DNA from: Paracoccaceae bacterium
GTDB lineage: Bacteria; Pseudomonadota; Alphaproteobacteria; Rhodobacterales; Rhodobacteraceae
Length of the DNA stretch: 6,269 nt
Direction: 5' to 3'
NCBI GenBank assembly: GCA_009920225.1
Contig: RGAJ01000115.1
Coordinates: 1 to 6,269 of the forward strand
In this document: piece after piece, positions 1 through 5,726 of the stretch
How the letters are laid out: each line of letters starts with the position of its first letter
Position numbering within the stretch: position 1 is the first letter of the stretch
Program-made: the position numbers and the translations under genes
The notes under the pieces: model-generated
What the model saw: the letters and a program-made list of their open reading frames with translations, nothing else
What the model was told of the DNA's origin: nothing
The model's database searches: none

Positions 1-1532
1 GATTTGCGCGAAATCCCTTGGGGCCCTTCGTGCACGCATAGGAAATGACCCACCCCATGCCCGGTGCCATGCGCGAAATCTTGGCCGGCGGACCACAATG
101 CTTGGCGGGCCAGAATATCGATATGGCGCCCCTCGATACCGCGTGGAAAGCGCAGGCGAGAAATGGCAATCACACCTTGCAGCACGCGCGTGAACGCTTG
201 TTTGACCGCCAAAGGTTGGTCGCCAATCGCAACGGTGCGCGTGATATCTGTTGTCCCGTCCATGTACTGTCCGCCGCTGTCAACGAGCATCACTTCGCCG
301 TGGCGCAGGGTTCGGTTGGTGGCGGTCGTGACGCGGTAATGGGGCAGGGCGGCATGTGGGCCGCTTGCCGAAATCGTATCAAAGCTTAATTCCATCAACA
401 TCGGATCGCGGCGACGTATGTTTTCCAAGGCAATCGCGACATCAATTTCTGTGGTTCCGTCGGGATTTTGGGCGTCGAGCCAACACAGAAATTCACACAT
501 ATGTGCCGCATCACGCAGGTGACATTCACGGGCTGTGTCCAGTTCAACCTTGTTTTTGCGTGCCTTGGGCAGAACGGTTGGATCAACCGCATCGCGCAGG
601 GTGATGCCCGCGGCGATCATCTGGTCATAGGCCGCGCGTGGCAAGGTGGCCGCGGTGATACGCACCTGTCCCGTCAAAGCAGCAAGCGCATCCAGAAATG
701 TATCAATCGAGTGCACGACAACCTGATCGCCAAGGTGATCCATGACATCCGTAACCTTGATCGCATCCACGAACAGATCAACGCAGCCGCTGTCATGGAT
801 GATGGCATAGGCTTGGATCACAGGGTTATGAACAATGTCAGATCCACGAATGTTCAAAAGCCAACATATCCCATCGCCCATGGTCAACACCGCCGCAGCG
901 TCGCGGGCGGTGTGCAGGTCAAGGGCAATATCGCGGCATTTGTCGGTATGGGATCGGCCTGCATAGTCAATGGGGTGCACAAACGCTTTGCCTGTCACGG
1001 GGGCGGGGCGGTCTATCCAGATGCGATCAATCAAATTGTCACAGGGGCGCAGTGTAATGCCCGTTCCGGTCAATTCGCGCGTCATCGTGTCGATGTCTGC
1101 GACGGTATGCAGCCACGGATCAAATCCAACGATGCCTTTGGGCAAGTTATCCTTGATCCATGCTGTGGCGCTGGTTTCGGGCCAATCGACGGGGACAAAG
1201 GGCGCGCGTGTTTCTGAACGCACTTGCACGCGATACCGTCCATCCACAAACACACCTGCACGATCTGCCAAGGCCACACAAAATCCTGCTGATCCCGTGA
1301 ACCCCGTGAGCCATGCCAACCGTTCATCACGCGGCGCAAGGTATTCGCCCTGATATTGATCAGAATGCGGAATGATATAGGCATCAAGACCCTCTTTGCA
1401 CATCACTGCTTGCAAATCGGTCAATCGGGCGGGGCCGAGTTCGGGTTCGGACTTTGAATCAAATGTCTGGTACATGGGATCAAAATACTGCGCCCCTGAC
1501 AGCCCCGCCAGTCCTAATTCACGAAATTTCAT
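1..1532 (-). CDS. pepP: Xaa-Pro aminopeptidase (long-form aminopeptidase P, peptidase M24B), C-terminus cut off by window edge
   Basis: Cytoplasmic metallo-aminopeptidase that removes an N-terminal residue preceding proline. I translated the reverse strand by hand: it stays open from the ATG at 1532 to the left edge (about 510 codons; long-form members have about 600). Numbered from 1532, the N-terminal creatinase-like part carries GEYLAPRDERLAWLTGFTGS near residues 70-90, typical of the family. The catalytic pita-bread domain shows VDSGG with D418 and GTTDITRT with D429 (first two metal ligands, 11 apart as in human XPNPEP1), LPHYR with H398, HGTGHGVGH with H488 and H492, and VHEGP with H501. 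The two metal-binding glutamates expected further on lie outside the window. Start is uncertain: relatives as I recall them begin at the sequence MYQTFDSKSEPELGPARL, which here starts at the in-frame ATG at 1475 (codon 20). Neither ATG has a good Shine-Dalgarno. It is divergent from the VOC gene. The symbol pepP is used loosely, as E. coli PepP is a shorter enzyme. Confidence 0.93.
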   Translation of the reverse strand, partial: MKFRELGLAGLSGAQYFDPMYQTFDSKSEPELGPARLTDLQAVMCKEGLDAYIIPHSDQYQGEYLAPRDERLAWLTGFTGSAGFCVALADRAGVFVDGRYRVQVRSETRAPFVPVDWPETSATAWIKDNLPKGIVGFDPWLHTVADIDTMTRELTGTGITLRPCDNLIDRIWIDRPAPVTGKAFVHPIDYAGRSHTDKCRDIALDLHTARDAAAVLTMGDGICWLLNIRGSDIVHNPVIQAYAIIHDSGCVDLFVDAIKVTDVMDHLGDQVVVHSIDTFLDALAALTGQVRITAATLPRAAYDQMIAAGITLRDAVDPTVLPKARKNKVELDTARECHLRDAAHMCEFLCWLDAQNPDGTTEIDVAIALENIRRRDPMLMELSFDTISASGPHAALPHYRVTTATNRTLRHGEVMLVDSGGQYMDGTTDITRTVAIGDQPLAVKQAFTRVLQGVIAISRLRFPRGIEGRHIDILARQALWSAGQDFAHGTGHGVGHFLCVHEGPQGISRK

Positions 1533-1543
1533 TAAATGAGATT
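1525..1543. promoter_or_regulatory. Near-perfect 19-bp palindrome, possible operator at the aminopeptidase start
   Basis: The sequence AATTTCATT-A-AATGAGATT has two 9-base arms that pair with a single mismatch around a central A at 1534. It covers the upstream ATG (1530-1532) of the minus-strand aminopeptidase. Immediately next to it, minus-strand TACAAT (1541-1546) resembles a -10 box, but no -35 at normal spacing is visible. If transcription starts near 1534, the ORF would begin leaderless at 1532 or, with a short leader, at 1475. An operator role is inference; the symmetry is directly visible. Confidence 0.4.
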
Positions 1544-1599
1544 GTATTTCGTCTGGTTTCCCGCAAGGCTGTCGGAACTGTTGATACAAAGGAAATAGA

Positions 1600-1998
1600 A
1601 TGCCCAGACCCCGTCTTGATGCTGTTGCGGTCACCGCGACAGATATGAACCGCGCAGTTGCCTTTTATACCTGTTTGGGGTTCGAATTTCCGCCCTTTTC
1701 TGCCACAGACCCACATGTAGAAGCCATTGCCTTGGCCGGCGAAGCACGACTGATGATCGATAGCGCAGAATTGGCGGCCAAACTGTCAGGCGCGGATCCC
1801 GTTCCGGCCAATCATTCGGTCTTTGCGCTCTTGGCGGAGAGCCCGTCCGAGGTTGACCGCATTGTGGATGCGGTCCTTGCGGCGGGATTTACGGTGAAAA
1901 CCATGCCGTGGGACGCGTTTTGGGGGCAACGCTATGCCACTGTTGTTGATCCCGACGGGTATGCGGTGGATGTCTTTGCGCCCTTGTCAGGCGCATAG
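1600..1998 (+). CDS. VOC superfamily protein (glyoxalase/bleomycin-resistance/dioxygenase fold), 132 aa
   Basis: A single-module vicinal oxygen chelate fold protein of 132 residues, the usual length for small stand-alone members. The pattern seen is a first beta strand with 'TDMNRAVAFYTCLGFE' (residues ~14-29), a middle helix 'SEVDRIVDAVLAAGF', and the C-terminal 'WGQRYATVVDPDGYAVDVFAP' signature (from about residue 108, given in part). Classical metal-binding members have His/Gln in the first strand and Glu in the last; here the corresponding places look like Val/Thr and Asp, so I infer a metal-free or non-classical member and cannot name a substrate. The start is supported by AAAGGAAA at 1588-1595, about five bases before the ATG. 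It is divergent from the aminopeptidase and runs tail-to-tail into cobT with only two bases between the stops. Confidence 0.88.
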   Translation: MPRPRLDAVAVTATDMNRAVAFYTCLGFEFPPFSATDPHVEAIALAGEARLMIDSAELAAKLSGADPVPANHSVFALLAESPSEVDRIVDAVLAAGFTVKTMPWDAFWGQRYATVVDPDGYAVDVFAPLSGA

Positions 1999-2000
1999 TT

Positions 2001-3878
2001 TTATCCAAATTTGCGCATACCCATGATCCGCGCGCGTGCCCGCGGATCGCTGTCAAACAATGCAGCCAATTGTTCGGTCATGGCGCCGGCCAATTGTTCC
2101 ACATCCGTGATCGTGACCGCGCGTTCATAATAGCGCGTCACATCATGGCCAATCCCGATTGCCAGCAATTCGACCGCCTTGCGTTTTTCAACCATCGCAA
2201 TCACATCGCGTAGATGTTTTTCCAAATAATTTGCGGGGTTGACCGACAATGTGCTGTCATCAACAGGCGCGCCGTCTGAAATCACCATCAAAATCTTGCG
2301 CTGTTCGGGCCGCGCGACCATCCGACGATGTGCCCATTCCAACGCCTCGCCGTCGATGTTTTCTTTCAACAGGCCTTCTTTCATCATCAACCCCAGATTG
2401 GGCCGCACCCGACGCCAAGGGGCATCGGCAGATTTATAGATGATGTGACGCAAATCGTTCAAACGACCGGGCTGCTGTGCGCGCCCATCCTGAAGCCATT
2501 TTTCACGACTTTGCCCGCCTTTCCACGCGCGGGTGGTAAAGCCCAAAATCTCGACCTTGACATTGCACCGCTCTAACGTACGCGCCAAAACATCGGCACA
2601 AATCGCAGCAATCGAAATGGGGCGGCCCCGCATAGACCCTGAATTGTCGATCAAAAGCGTGACGACCGTGTCGCGGAACTCGGTGTCTTTTTCCATCTTG
2701 AAACTTAGCGGTGTGGTCGGGTTGGCCACAACACGCGCCAATCTGCCCGCATCCAAAATGCCCTCTTCCAAATCAAACAACCACGACCGGTTCTGTTGCG
2801 CCTGCAATCGACGTTGCAATTTGTTCGCCAAGCGGCTGACAGCGCCTTTCAACGGTTCAAGCTGTTGATCCAAATAGGCCCGCAACCGTTCCAATTCGGC
2901 CGGTTCTGCCAATTCCTCGGCGCGGATTTCTTCGTCAAATTCGGCCGTGAAGATAACATAATTAGGATCTGCATCAGACACTGGCTGAGGCGCAGGTGGA
3001 TCAAGCGGAGCATCCCCTTCGGGCATCTCCATTTCATCCGACATATCATCCTCTGCACTGTCGTCTTGGCTGACCTGTGCTTCGGCTGTGTCTTGCTGTT
3101 GATCTTGGTTTTGTTCAGGATCCGCGTCTGCCTGGTCTTCGTCGTTTTCATCTTGACCTTGGCTGTCGGGATCTTGTTCTTCTTCTTGATCTTGCGCCGC
3201 ATCATCTTGTTGATCATCATCGGGCGCGTCGGGATCATCCCCCAACTGATCGCCATATCCCAAATCGGAAATGATTTGCCGCGCAAAACGCGCAAATTCC
3301 TGTTGATCGGCAAGCTTGGCGTGCAAATTCTCCAATGTCCCGCTGGCTTGCTCTTCGATAAAGCCCTGCCACAGCTCCATCACATTTTTCGCACCTGTCG
3401 GTAATTCCCGACCTGTGGCCAAATGGCGGATCAAATATCCCGCAGCCGTTGAGAGCGGTGCTTGCGAGCGATCCGAAATCTCGGCATATCCCAAACGATC
3501 CGCATCAACGCCGATTTTGGCATCAATATTCCCCGCGGTTCCGGGCATGTCACGTGCGCCCAATGCCTCACACCGCGCGGTTTCCATGGCCTCGTACAAT
3601 TCGCGCGCCATGGCACCTTGGGGGGCATATCGCGCATGTGTCGGGGCATCGTGATATCGGTGATAAAGCGCAAGCGCATCCGCAGTGCCACGGGCAACCA
3701 ACACTTCTTGACGCGTCATCCGACGACTGATCTGGGGCAGGCGCATCGTGTCGCCCGACAATCCAGATGGATCGACAGAATAAGACACAGTCAAATCCGC
3801 GTCATGCGCCATGACTTTGGTCGCTTCTGCCAAAGCTTTCTTAAACGGATCGGCTGGGTTATCGGACCCTTTGGACAT
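2001..3878 (-). CDS. cobT: Cobaltochelatase subunit CobT (VWA/MIDAS protein), 625 aa
   Basis: CobT pairs with the AAA+ protein CobS; together with CobN they insert Co2+ into hydrogenobyrinic acid a,c-diamide, using ATP, in aerobic cobalamin synthesis (cytoplasm). Length (625 aa) fits the family. Order of regions: N-terminal CobT domain (~1-210) with '[15 protein letters not shown]'; a low-complexity Asp/Glu/Gln linker (~212-292); a helical segment rich in Leu/Arg/Gln (~310-370); and a C-terminal von Willebrand A domain (~400-600). The MIDAS motif DNSGS gives D411, S413 and S415, followed by 'ISDGAPVDD' with D535. I chose the ATG at 3878: GAGGGG (3887-3892) is eight bases upstream, and relatives start MSK. 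The GTG at 3881 is an adjacent alternative that adds one residue. It lies 130 nt downstream of cobS, same strand. cobN is not in the window, which is common for this gene pair in alphaproteobacteria. Confidence 0.96.
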   Translation of the reverse strand: MSKGSDNPADPFKKALAEATKVMAHDADLTVSYSVDPSGLSGDTMRLPQISRRMTRQEVLVARGTADALALYHRYHDAPTHARYAPQGAMARELYEAMETARCEALGARDMPGTAGNIDAKIGVDADRLGYAEISDRSQAPLSTAAGYLIRHLATGRELPTGAKNVMELWQGFIEEQASGTLENLHAKLADQQEFARFARQIISDLGYGDQLGDDPDAPDDDQQDDAAQDQEEEQDPDSQGQDENDEDQADADPEQNQDQQQDTAEAQVSQDDSAEDDMSDEMEMPEGDAPLDPPAPQPVSDADPNYVIFTAEFDEEIRAEELAEPAELERLRAYLDQQLEPLKGAVSRLANKLQRRLQAQQNRSWLFDLEEGILDAGRLARVVANPTTPLSFKMEKDTEFRDTVVTLLIDNSGSMRGRPISIAAICADVLARTLERCNVKVEILGFTTRAWKGGQSREKWLQDGRAQQPGRLNDLRHIIYKSADAPWRRVRPNLGLMMKEGLLKENIDGEALEWAHRRMVARPEQRKILMVISDGAPVDDSTLSVNPANYLEKHLRDVIAMVEKRKAVELLAIGIGHDVTRYYERAVTITDVEQLAGAMTEQLAALFDSDPRARARIMGMRKFG

Positions 3879-3886
3879 CACAAACG

Positions 3887-3892
3887 CCCCTC
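3887..3892 (-). promoter_or_regulatory. Ribosome binding site of cobT
   Basis: Minus-strand GAGGGG lies eight bases before the ATG at 3878 and five before the GTG at 3881. The spacing favours the ATG and so decides the start in favour of a 625-residue product. Confidence 0.6.
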
Positions 3893-3903
3893 ATCTCACA
3901 CCA

Positions 3904-3932
3904 AATCTACCACCAGCAGCATTTTTTGTCTA
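3904..3932 (-). promoter_or_regulatory. Candidate sigma-70-type promoter for cobT
   Basis: On the minus strand TAGACA (3927-3932, five of six to TTGACA) is followed after 17 bases by TAGATT (3904-3909, four of six to TATAAT). Transcription would start near 3897 and leave a short leader holding the GAGGGG ribosome site. It lies downstream of a terminator-like hairpin after cobS, which would give cobT its own transcript. The -35 sits in the AT-rich part of the conserved GGGGATATTTTTAGACA motif, so the match may reflect that motif rather than a promoter. Confidence 0.35.
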
Positions 3933-3969
3933 AAAATATCCCCGCCGGAGGCAAACGGGCCAAAGGCCC
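3921..3969 (-). repeat. Palindrome-rich intergenic element with GGCGGGGATATTTTT motif
   Basis: Reading the minus strand: a hairpin GGGCC-TTT-GGCCC (3957-3969), then GTTT, then GCCTCCGGC (3944-3952), GGGGATA, and TTTTT-AGAC-AAAAA (3922-3936), itself an inverted repeat. I recall the GCCTCCGGCGGGGATATTTT wording as recurring in many intergenic spacers of Rhodobacteraceae genomes; this is memory, not a search. There is only one copy in this window. It could be an interspersed element, a terminator/processing signal, or a protein-binding site. Confidence 0.5.
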
Positions 3970-3999
3970 AAAAAATCAGCGATGCGCCAAAGGCGCATC
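3970..3999 (-). terminator. Rho-independent terminator-like hairpin after cobS
   Basis: Minus-strand GATGCGCC-TTT-GGCGCATC (3981-3999) is a perfect 8-bp stem with a three-base loop, starting ten bases past the cobS stop. It is followed by GCTGA and six T (3970-3975). The five-base gap before the T run is longer than in an ideal terminator, so partial read-through into cobT is plausible. On the plus strand there is no T run directly after the stem. Confidence 0.6.
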
Positions 4000-4008
4000 A
4001 CATTTTGA

Positions 4009-4995
4009 TCATCCCAAGCTTAGGCTTGCCGCGCTTTCGGGCAGCTCTTCGTCAAAACAGCGCTGAAAGAACTCTGCCACGGTTTGACGCTCAAGCTCAT
4101 CACATTTGTTCAAGAACGTCAGACGGAACGCATATCCCACATTGCGGAAAATCTCGGCGTTTTGTGCCCAGTTGATCACCGTACGCGGGCTCATCACTGT
4201 GGACAAATCGCCGCTCATAAAGGCTGTGCGTGAAAAATCGGCAACGGTCACCATTTGTTTGACGATTTTGCGGCCAGCTTCGGTATTGTAATGGGGCGCT
4301 TTTGAAAGAACGATTTGGGTTTCTGCGTCAATTGACAGATAGTTCAAGGTCGAGACCAAAGACCAACGATCCATCTGCGCTTGGTTGATTTGCTGTGTTC
4401 CGTGATACAAACCCGTCGTATCCCCCAAACCCACGGTGTTTGCCGTGGCAAAAAGACGGAAATACGGATGCGGCGTGATGATTTCATTCTGATCCAACAG
4501 GGTCAGTTTTCCATCATGTTCCAGAACACGTTGAATCACAAACATCACATCTGCGCGACCAGCGTCATATTCATCAAATACGATTGCCACGGGGTTACGC
4601 AGCGCCCAGGGCAAAATGCCTTCGTGGAATTCGGTCACTTGCACGCCATCTTTCAATTTGATCGCGTCTTTCCCGATCAAATCGATACGGCTGATGTGGC
4701 TATCAAGATTGACCCGAACCGATGGCCAGTTCAACCGCGCGGCCACTTGTTCGATATGCGTTGATTTACCCGTGCCGTGATACCCTTGGATCATCACGCG
4801 GCGATTGTGGGAAAATCCGGCCAAAATGGCCATTGTGGTGTCTGGGTCAAATTTATAGGTGCTGTCGATGTCGGGAACACGATCCGTCCGATCTGCAAAC
4901 CCTTTGACGGTCATATCGGTATCAATACCGAACACTTCACGAACTGAAATCGTTTCGGTCGGTTTAATTGAGGTATCAAGCGTTCCGTGATCCAT
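4009..4995 (-). CDS. cobS: Cobaltochelatase subunit CobS (AAA+ ATPase, MoxR-like), 328 aa
   Basis: CobS is the ATPase ring of the aerobic cobaltochelatase; with CobT it drives Co2+ insertion by CobN into hydrogenobyrinic acid a,c-diamide. Seen in the sequence: an N-terminal '[16 protein letters not shown]' segment; Walker [10 protein letters not shown] (residues 71-79, K77); Walker B IVFDEYD with D141 and E142; '[20 protein letters not shown]', the sensor-1 region with the Asn; and a C-terminal helical lid ending in SLSLG. The open frame continues upstream to 5124, but the extra 43 codons do not resemble CobS. I place the start at the ATG at 4995 because the protein then has 328 residues, the family's usual length, begins [14 protein letters not shown], and has GGAAG eight bases upstream. 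It is first in a likely cobS-cobT unit and divergent from msrB. No cobalamin-riboswitch B12 box was seen in its leader. Confidence 0.96.
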   Translation of the reverse strand: MDHGTLDTSIKPTETISVREVFGIDTDMTVKGFADRTDRVPDIDSTYKFDPDTTMAILAGFSHNRRVMIQGYHGTGKSTHIEQVAARLNWPSVRVNLDSHISRIDLIGKDAIKLKDGVQVTEFHEGILPWALRNPVAIVFDEYDAGRADVMFVIQRVLEHDGKLTLLDQNEIITPHPYFRLFATANTVGLGDTTGLYHGTQQINQAQMDRWSLVSTLNYLSIDAETQIVLSKAPHYNTEAGRKIVKQMVTVADFSRTAFMSGDLSTVMSPRTVINWAQNAEIFRNVGYAFRLTFLNKCDELERQTVAEFFQRCFDEELPESAASLSLG

Positions 4996-5003
4996 ATCCT
5001 GCA

Positions 5004-5008
5004 CTTCC
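5004..5008 (-). promoter_or_regulatory. Ribosome binding site of cobS
   Basis: Minus-strand GGAAG lies eight bases before the ATG at 4995. It supports that start over the longer open frame reaching 5124, which would cover most of the divergent promoter region. Confidence 0.55.
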
Positions 5009-5103
5009 GTAATTGGCGTTTTCGAGCAATGTCGTGCCCGATTAATCCCCAAAGGGCAAGGGCATCGGCCAAGATTTTGTGGATATGGTACAATTTTCGT
5101 AAC

Positions 5104-5115
5104 GTTGTTCACAAC
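5104..5115. promoter_or_regulatory. Inverted repeat in the cobS-msrB divergent region
   Basis: GTTGT-TC-ACAAC is a 5-bp-arm palindrome lying within a wider CAATTT (5091-5096) ... AAATTG (5116-5121) inverted repeat. It sits just upstream of the candidate msrB promoter and about 110 bases upstream of the cobS start. A regulator-binding site is possible, but the arms are short, so chance is not excluded. Confidence 0.3.
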
Positions 5116-5129
5116 AAATTGCATCGCAG

Positions 5130-5158
5130 TTGATGCGGTGCCTTCCTATATTTATGCT
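5130..5158 (+). promoter_or_regulatory. Candidate sigma-70-type promoter for msrB
   Basis: TTGATG (5130-5135, four of six to TTGACA) and TATGCT (5153-5158, four of six to TATAAT) are separated by exactly 17 bases, and the start would fall near 5165, just upstream of the ribosome site. The longer msrB open frame starting at 5105 would contain this promoter, another reason to prefer the ATG at 5183. Confidence 0.5.
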
Positions 5159-5169
5159 AGTGAAACCGC

Positions 5170-5174
5170 AGGAG
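5170..5174 (+). promoter_or_regulatory. Ribosome binding site of msrB
   Basis: AGGAG lies eight bases before the ATG at 5183 and decides the start in favour of the form with a twin-arginine type signal peptide. Confidence 0.75.
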
Positions 5175-5182
5175 CACGAGAT

Positions 5183-5650
5183 ATGAATCGACGTGAGCTA
5201 TTATTATCAGGAGCAGCCATGGCACTGTTTGGAAAAAGCGCATCCGCAAATTCGGATGAAATTTTCGAAATCACCCGTACGGATGAAGAATGGCGCGCGA
5301 TGCTAACGCCGCTAGAATACGATGTGATGCGCAAAGAGGGGACCGAGCGCGCGCATACCTCGCCGCTTGATAAGCTGTATGATGCAGGGATGTACCATTG
5401 TCGTGGATGTGATCTTGCGCTGTATGCGTCGGAACATAAATTCAATTCTGGGACGGGGTGGCCAAGTTTTTATCAGGCACAAGACAATGCCATTGGTACC
5501 CGCGAGGATCGCAAGTTCTTTATGCTGCGCACCGAATGCCACTGCCGTCGGTGTGGATCACATTTGGGGCATATTTTTGATGATGGCCCCGCGCCAACAG
5601 GGATGCGCCACTGTATCAACGGTGTGTCGTTGGTGTTCAAACCTGCCTAA
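5183..5650 (+). CDS. msrB: Peptide-methionine (R)-S-oxide reductase MsrB with N-terminal export signal, 155 aa
   Basis: Reduces methionine-(R)-sulfoxide in proteins. The start at 5183 follows AGGAG by eight bases; the open frame extends 26 codons further up, but those would overlap the promoter. The N-terminus MNRRELLLSGAAMALFGKSASA reads as a signal peptide with a twin arginine at residues 3-4, a short hydrophobic stretch (6-16) and an ASA-like cleavage site after residue 22, so I infer a periplasmic enzyme, perhaps Tat-exported (in brief, RR then LLLSGAAMALF). The MsrB domain follows: zinc cysteines C73/C76 (CRGC) and C121/C124 (CRRC), SGTGWPSF (89-96), SHLGHIFDDGP, and catalytic C144 in RHCINGVSL. 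The resolving cysteine of two-cysteine MsrBs (SGCGWPSF form) is T91 here; C119 is the only other free cysteine in the mature part. Followed by a strong terminator, so probably monocistronic. Divergent from cobS. Confidence 0.95.
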   Translation: MNRRELLLSGAAMALFGKSASANSDEIFEITRTDEEWRAMLTPLEYDVMRKEGTERAHTSPLDKLYDAGMYHCRGCDLALYASEHKFNSGTGWPSFYQAQDNAIGTREDRKFFMLRTECHCRRCGSHLGHIFDDGPAPTGMRHCINGVSLVFKPA

Positions 5651-5671
5651 GGCACGTTGCACAATGTCCTG

Positions 5672-5713
5672 CATGTCGCCCGTGTTTCAAACGTGGGCGA
5701 TATGAGTATTTTT
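5672..5713 (+). terminator. Rho-independent terminator after msrB
   Basis: Bases 5672-5704 form an imperfect palindrome: 15 paired positions including three G-U pairs around a three-base loop (TCA at 5687-5689). The GC core is CGCCC against GGGCG. On the plus strand it is followed by AGTA and five T (5709-5713). It starts 22 bases past the msrB stop. The minus strand has no T run after the stem, so it serves msrB more clearly than the convergent efflux gene. Confidence 0.75.
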
Positions 5714-5726
5714 ACAAAGATGAAAT

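Noticed and set aside
468..1217. 249-codon open frame on the plus strand
   Set aside because: It lies wholly antisense to the aminopeptidase, whose reverse-strand translation carries all expected motifs; the plus-strand protein has no recognisable domain.
1991..2019. Repeat of GCGCATA at 1991-1997 and 2013-2019, and GCGCA/TGCGC inverted arms across the VOC-cobT junction
   Set aside because: The arms are only five bases with a 16-base loop and no T run; likely chance from coding ends.
2796..3404. 202-codon plus-strand open frame with a very hydrophobic stretch resembling membrane helices
   Set aside because: It is the antisense of the CobT acidic linker: GAT/GAA codons read backwards give Ile/Leu/Phe. 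No ribosome site or homology.
3462..4175. 237-codon plus-strand open frame spanning the cobT 5' end, the spacer and the cobS 3' end
   Set aside because: It runs antisense across two clear genes and the hairpin spacer, and its protein looks random in composition.
4911..5093. 60-codon minus-strand frame starting TTG in the cobS leader (possible leader peptide)
   Set aside because: It overlaps the cobS coding start in another frame, has a weak start and no visible ribosome site, and shows no run of regulatory codons.
4996..5124. N-terminal extension of the CobS frame to 5124
   Set aside because: The 43 extra residues do not look like CobS, the family length is met from 4995, and the extension would cover the promoter region.
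4996..5182. Cobalamin riboswitch upstream of cobS
   Set aside because: I looked for a B12 box and paired flanking stems in the leader and found none. The spacer to the start is also short for the full aptamer plus expression platform.
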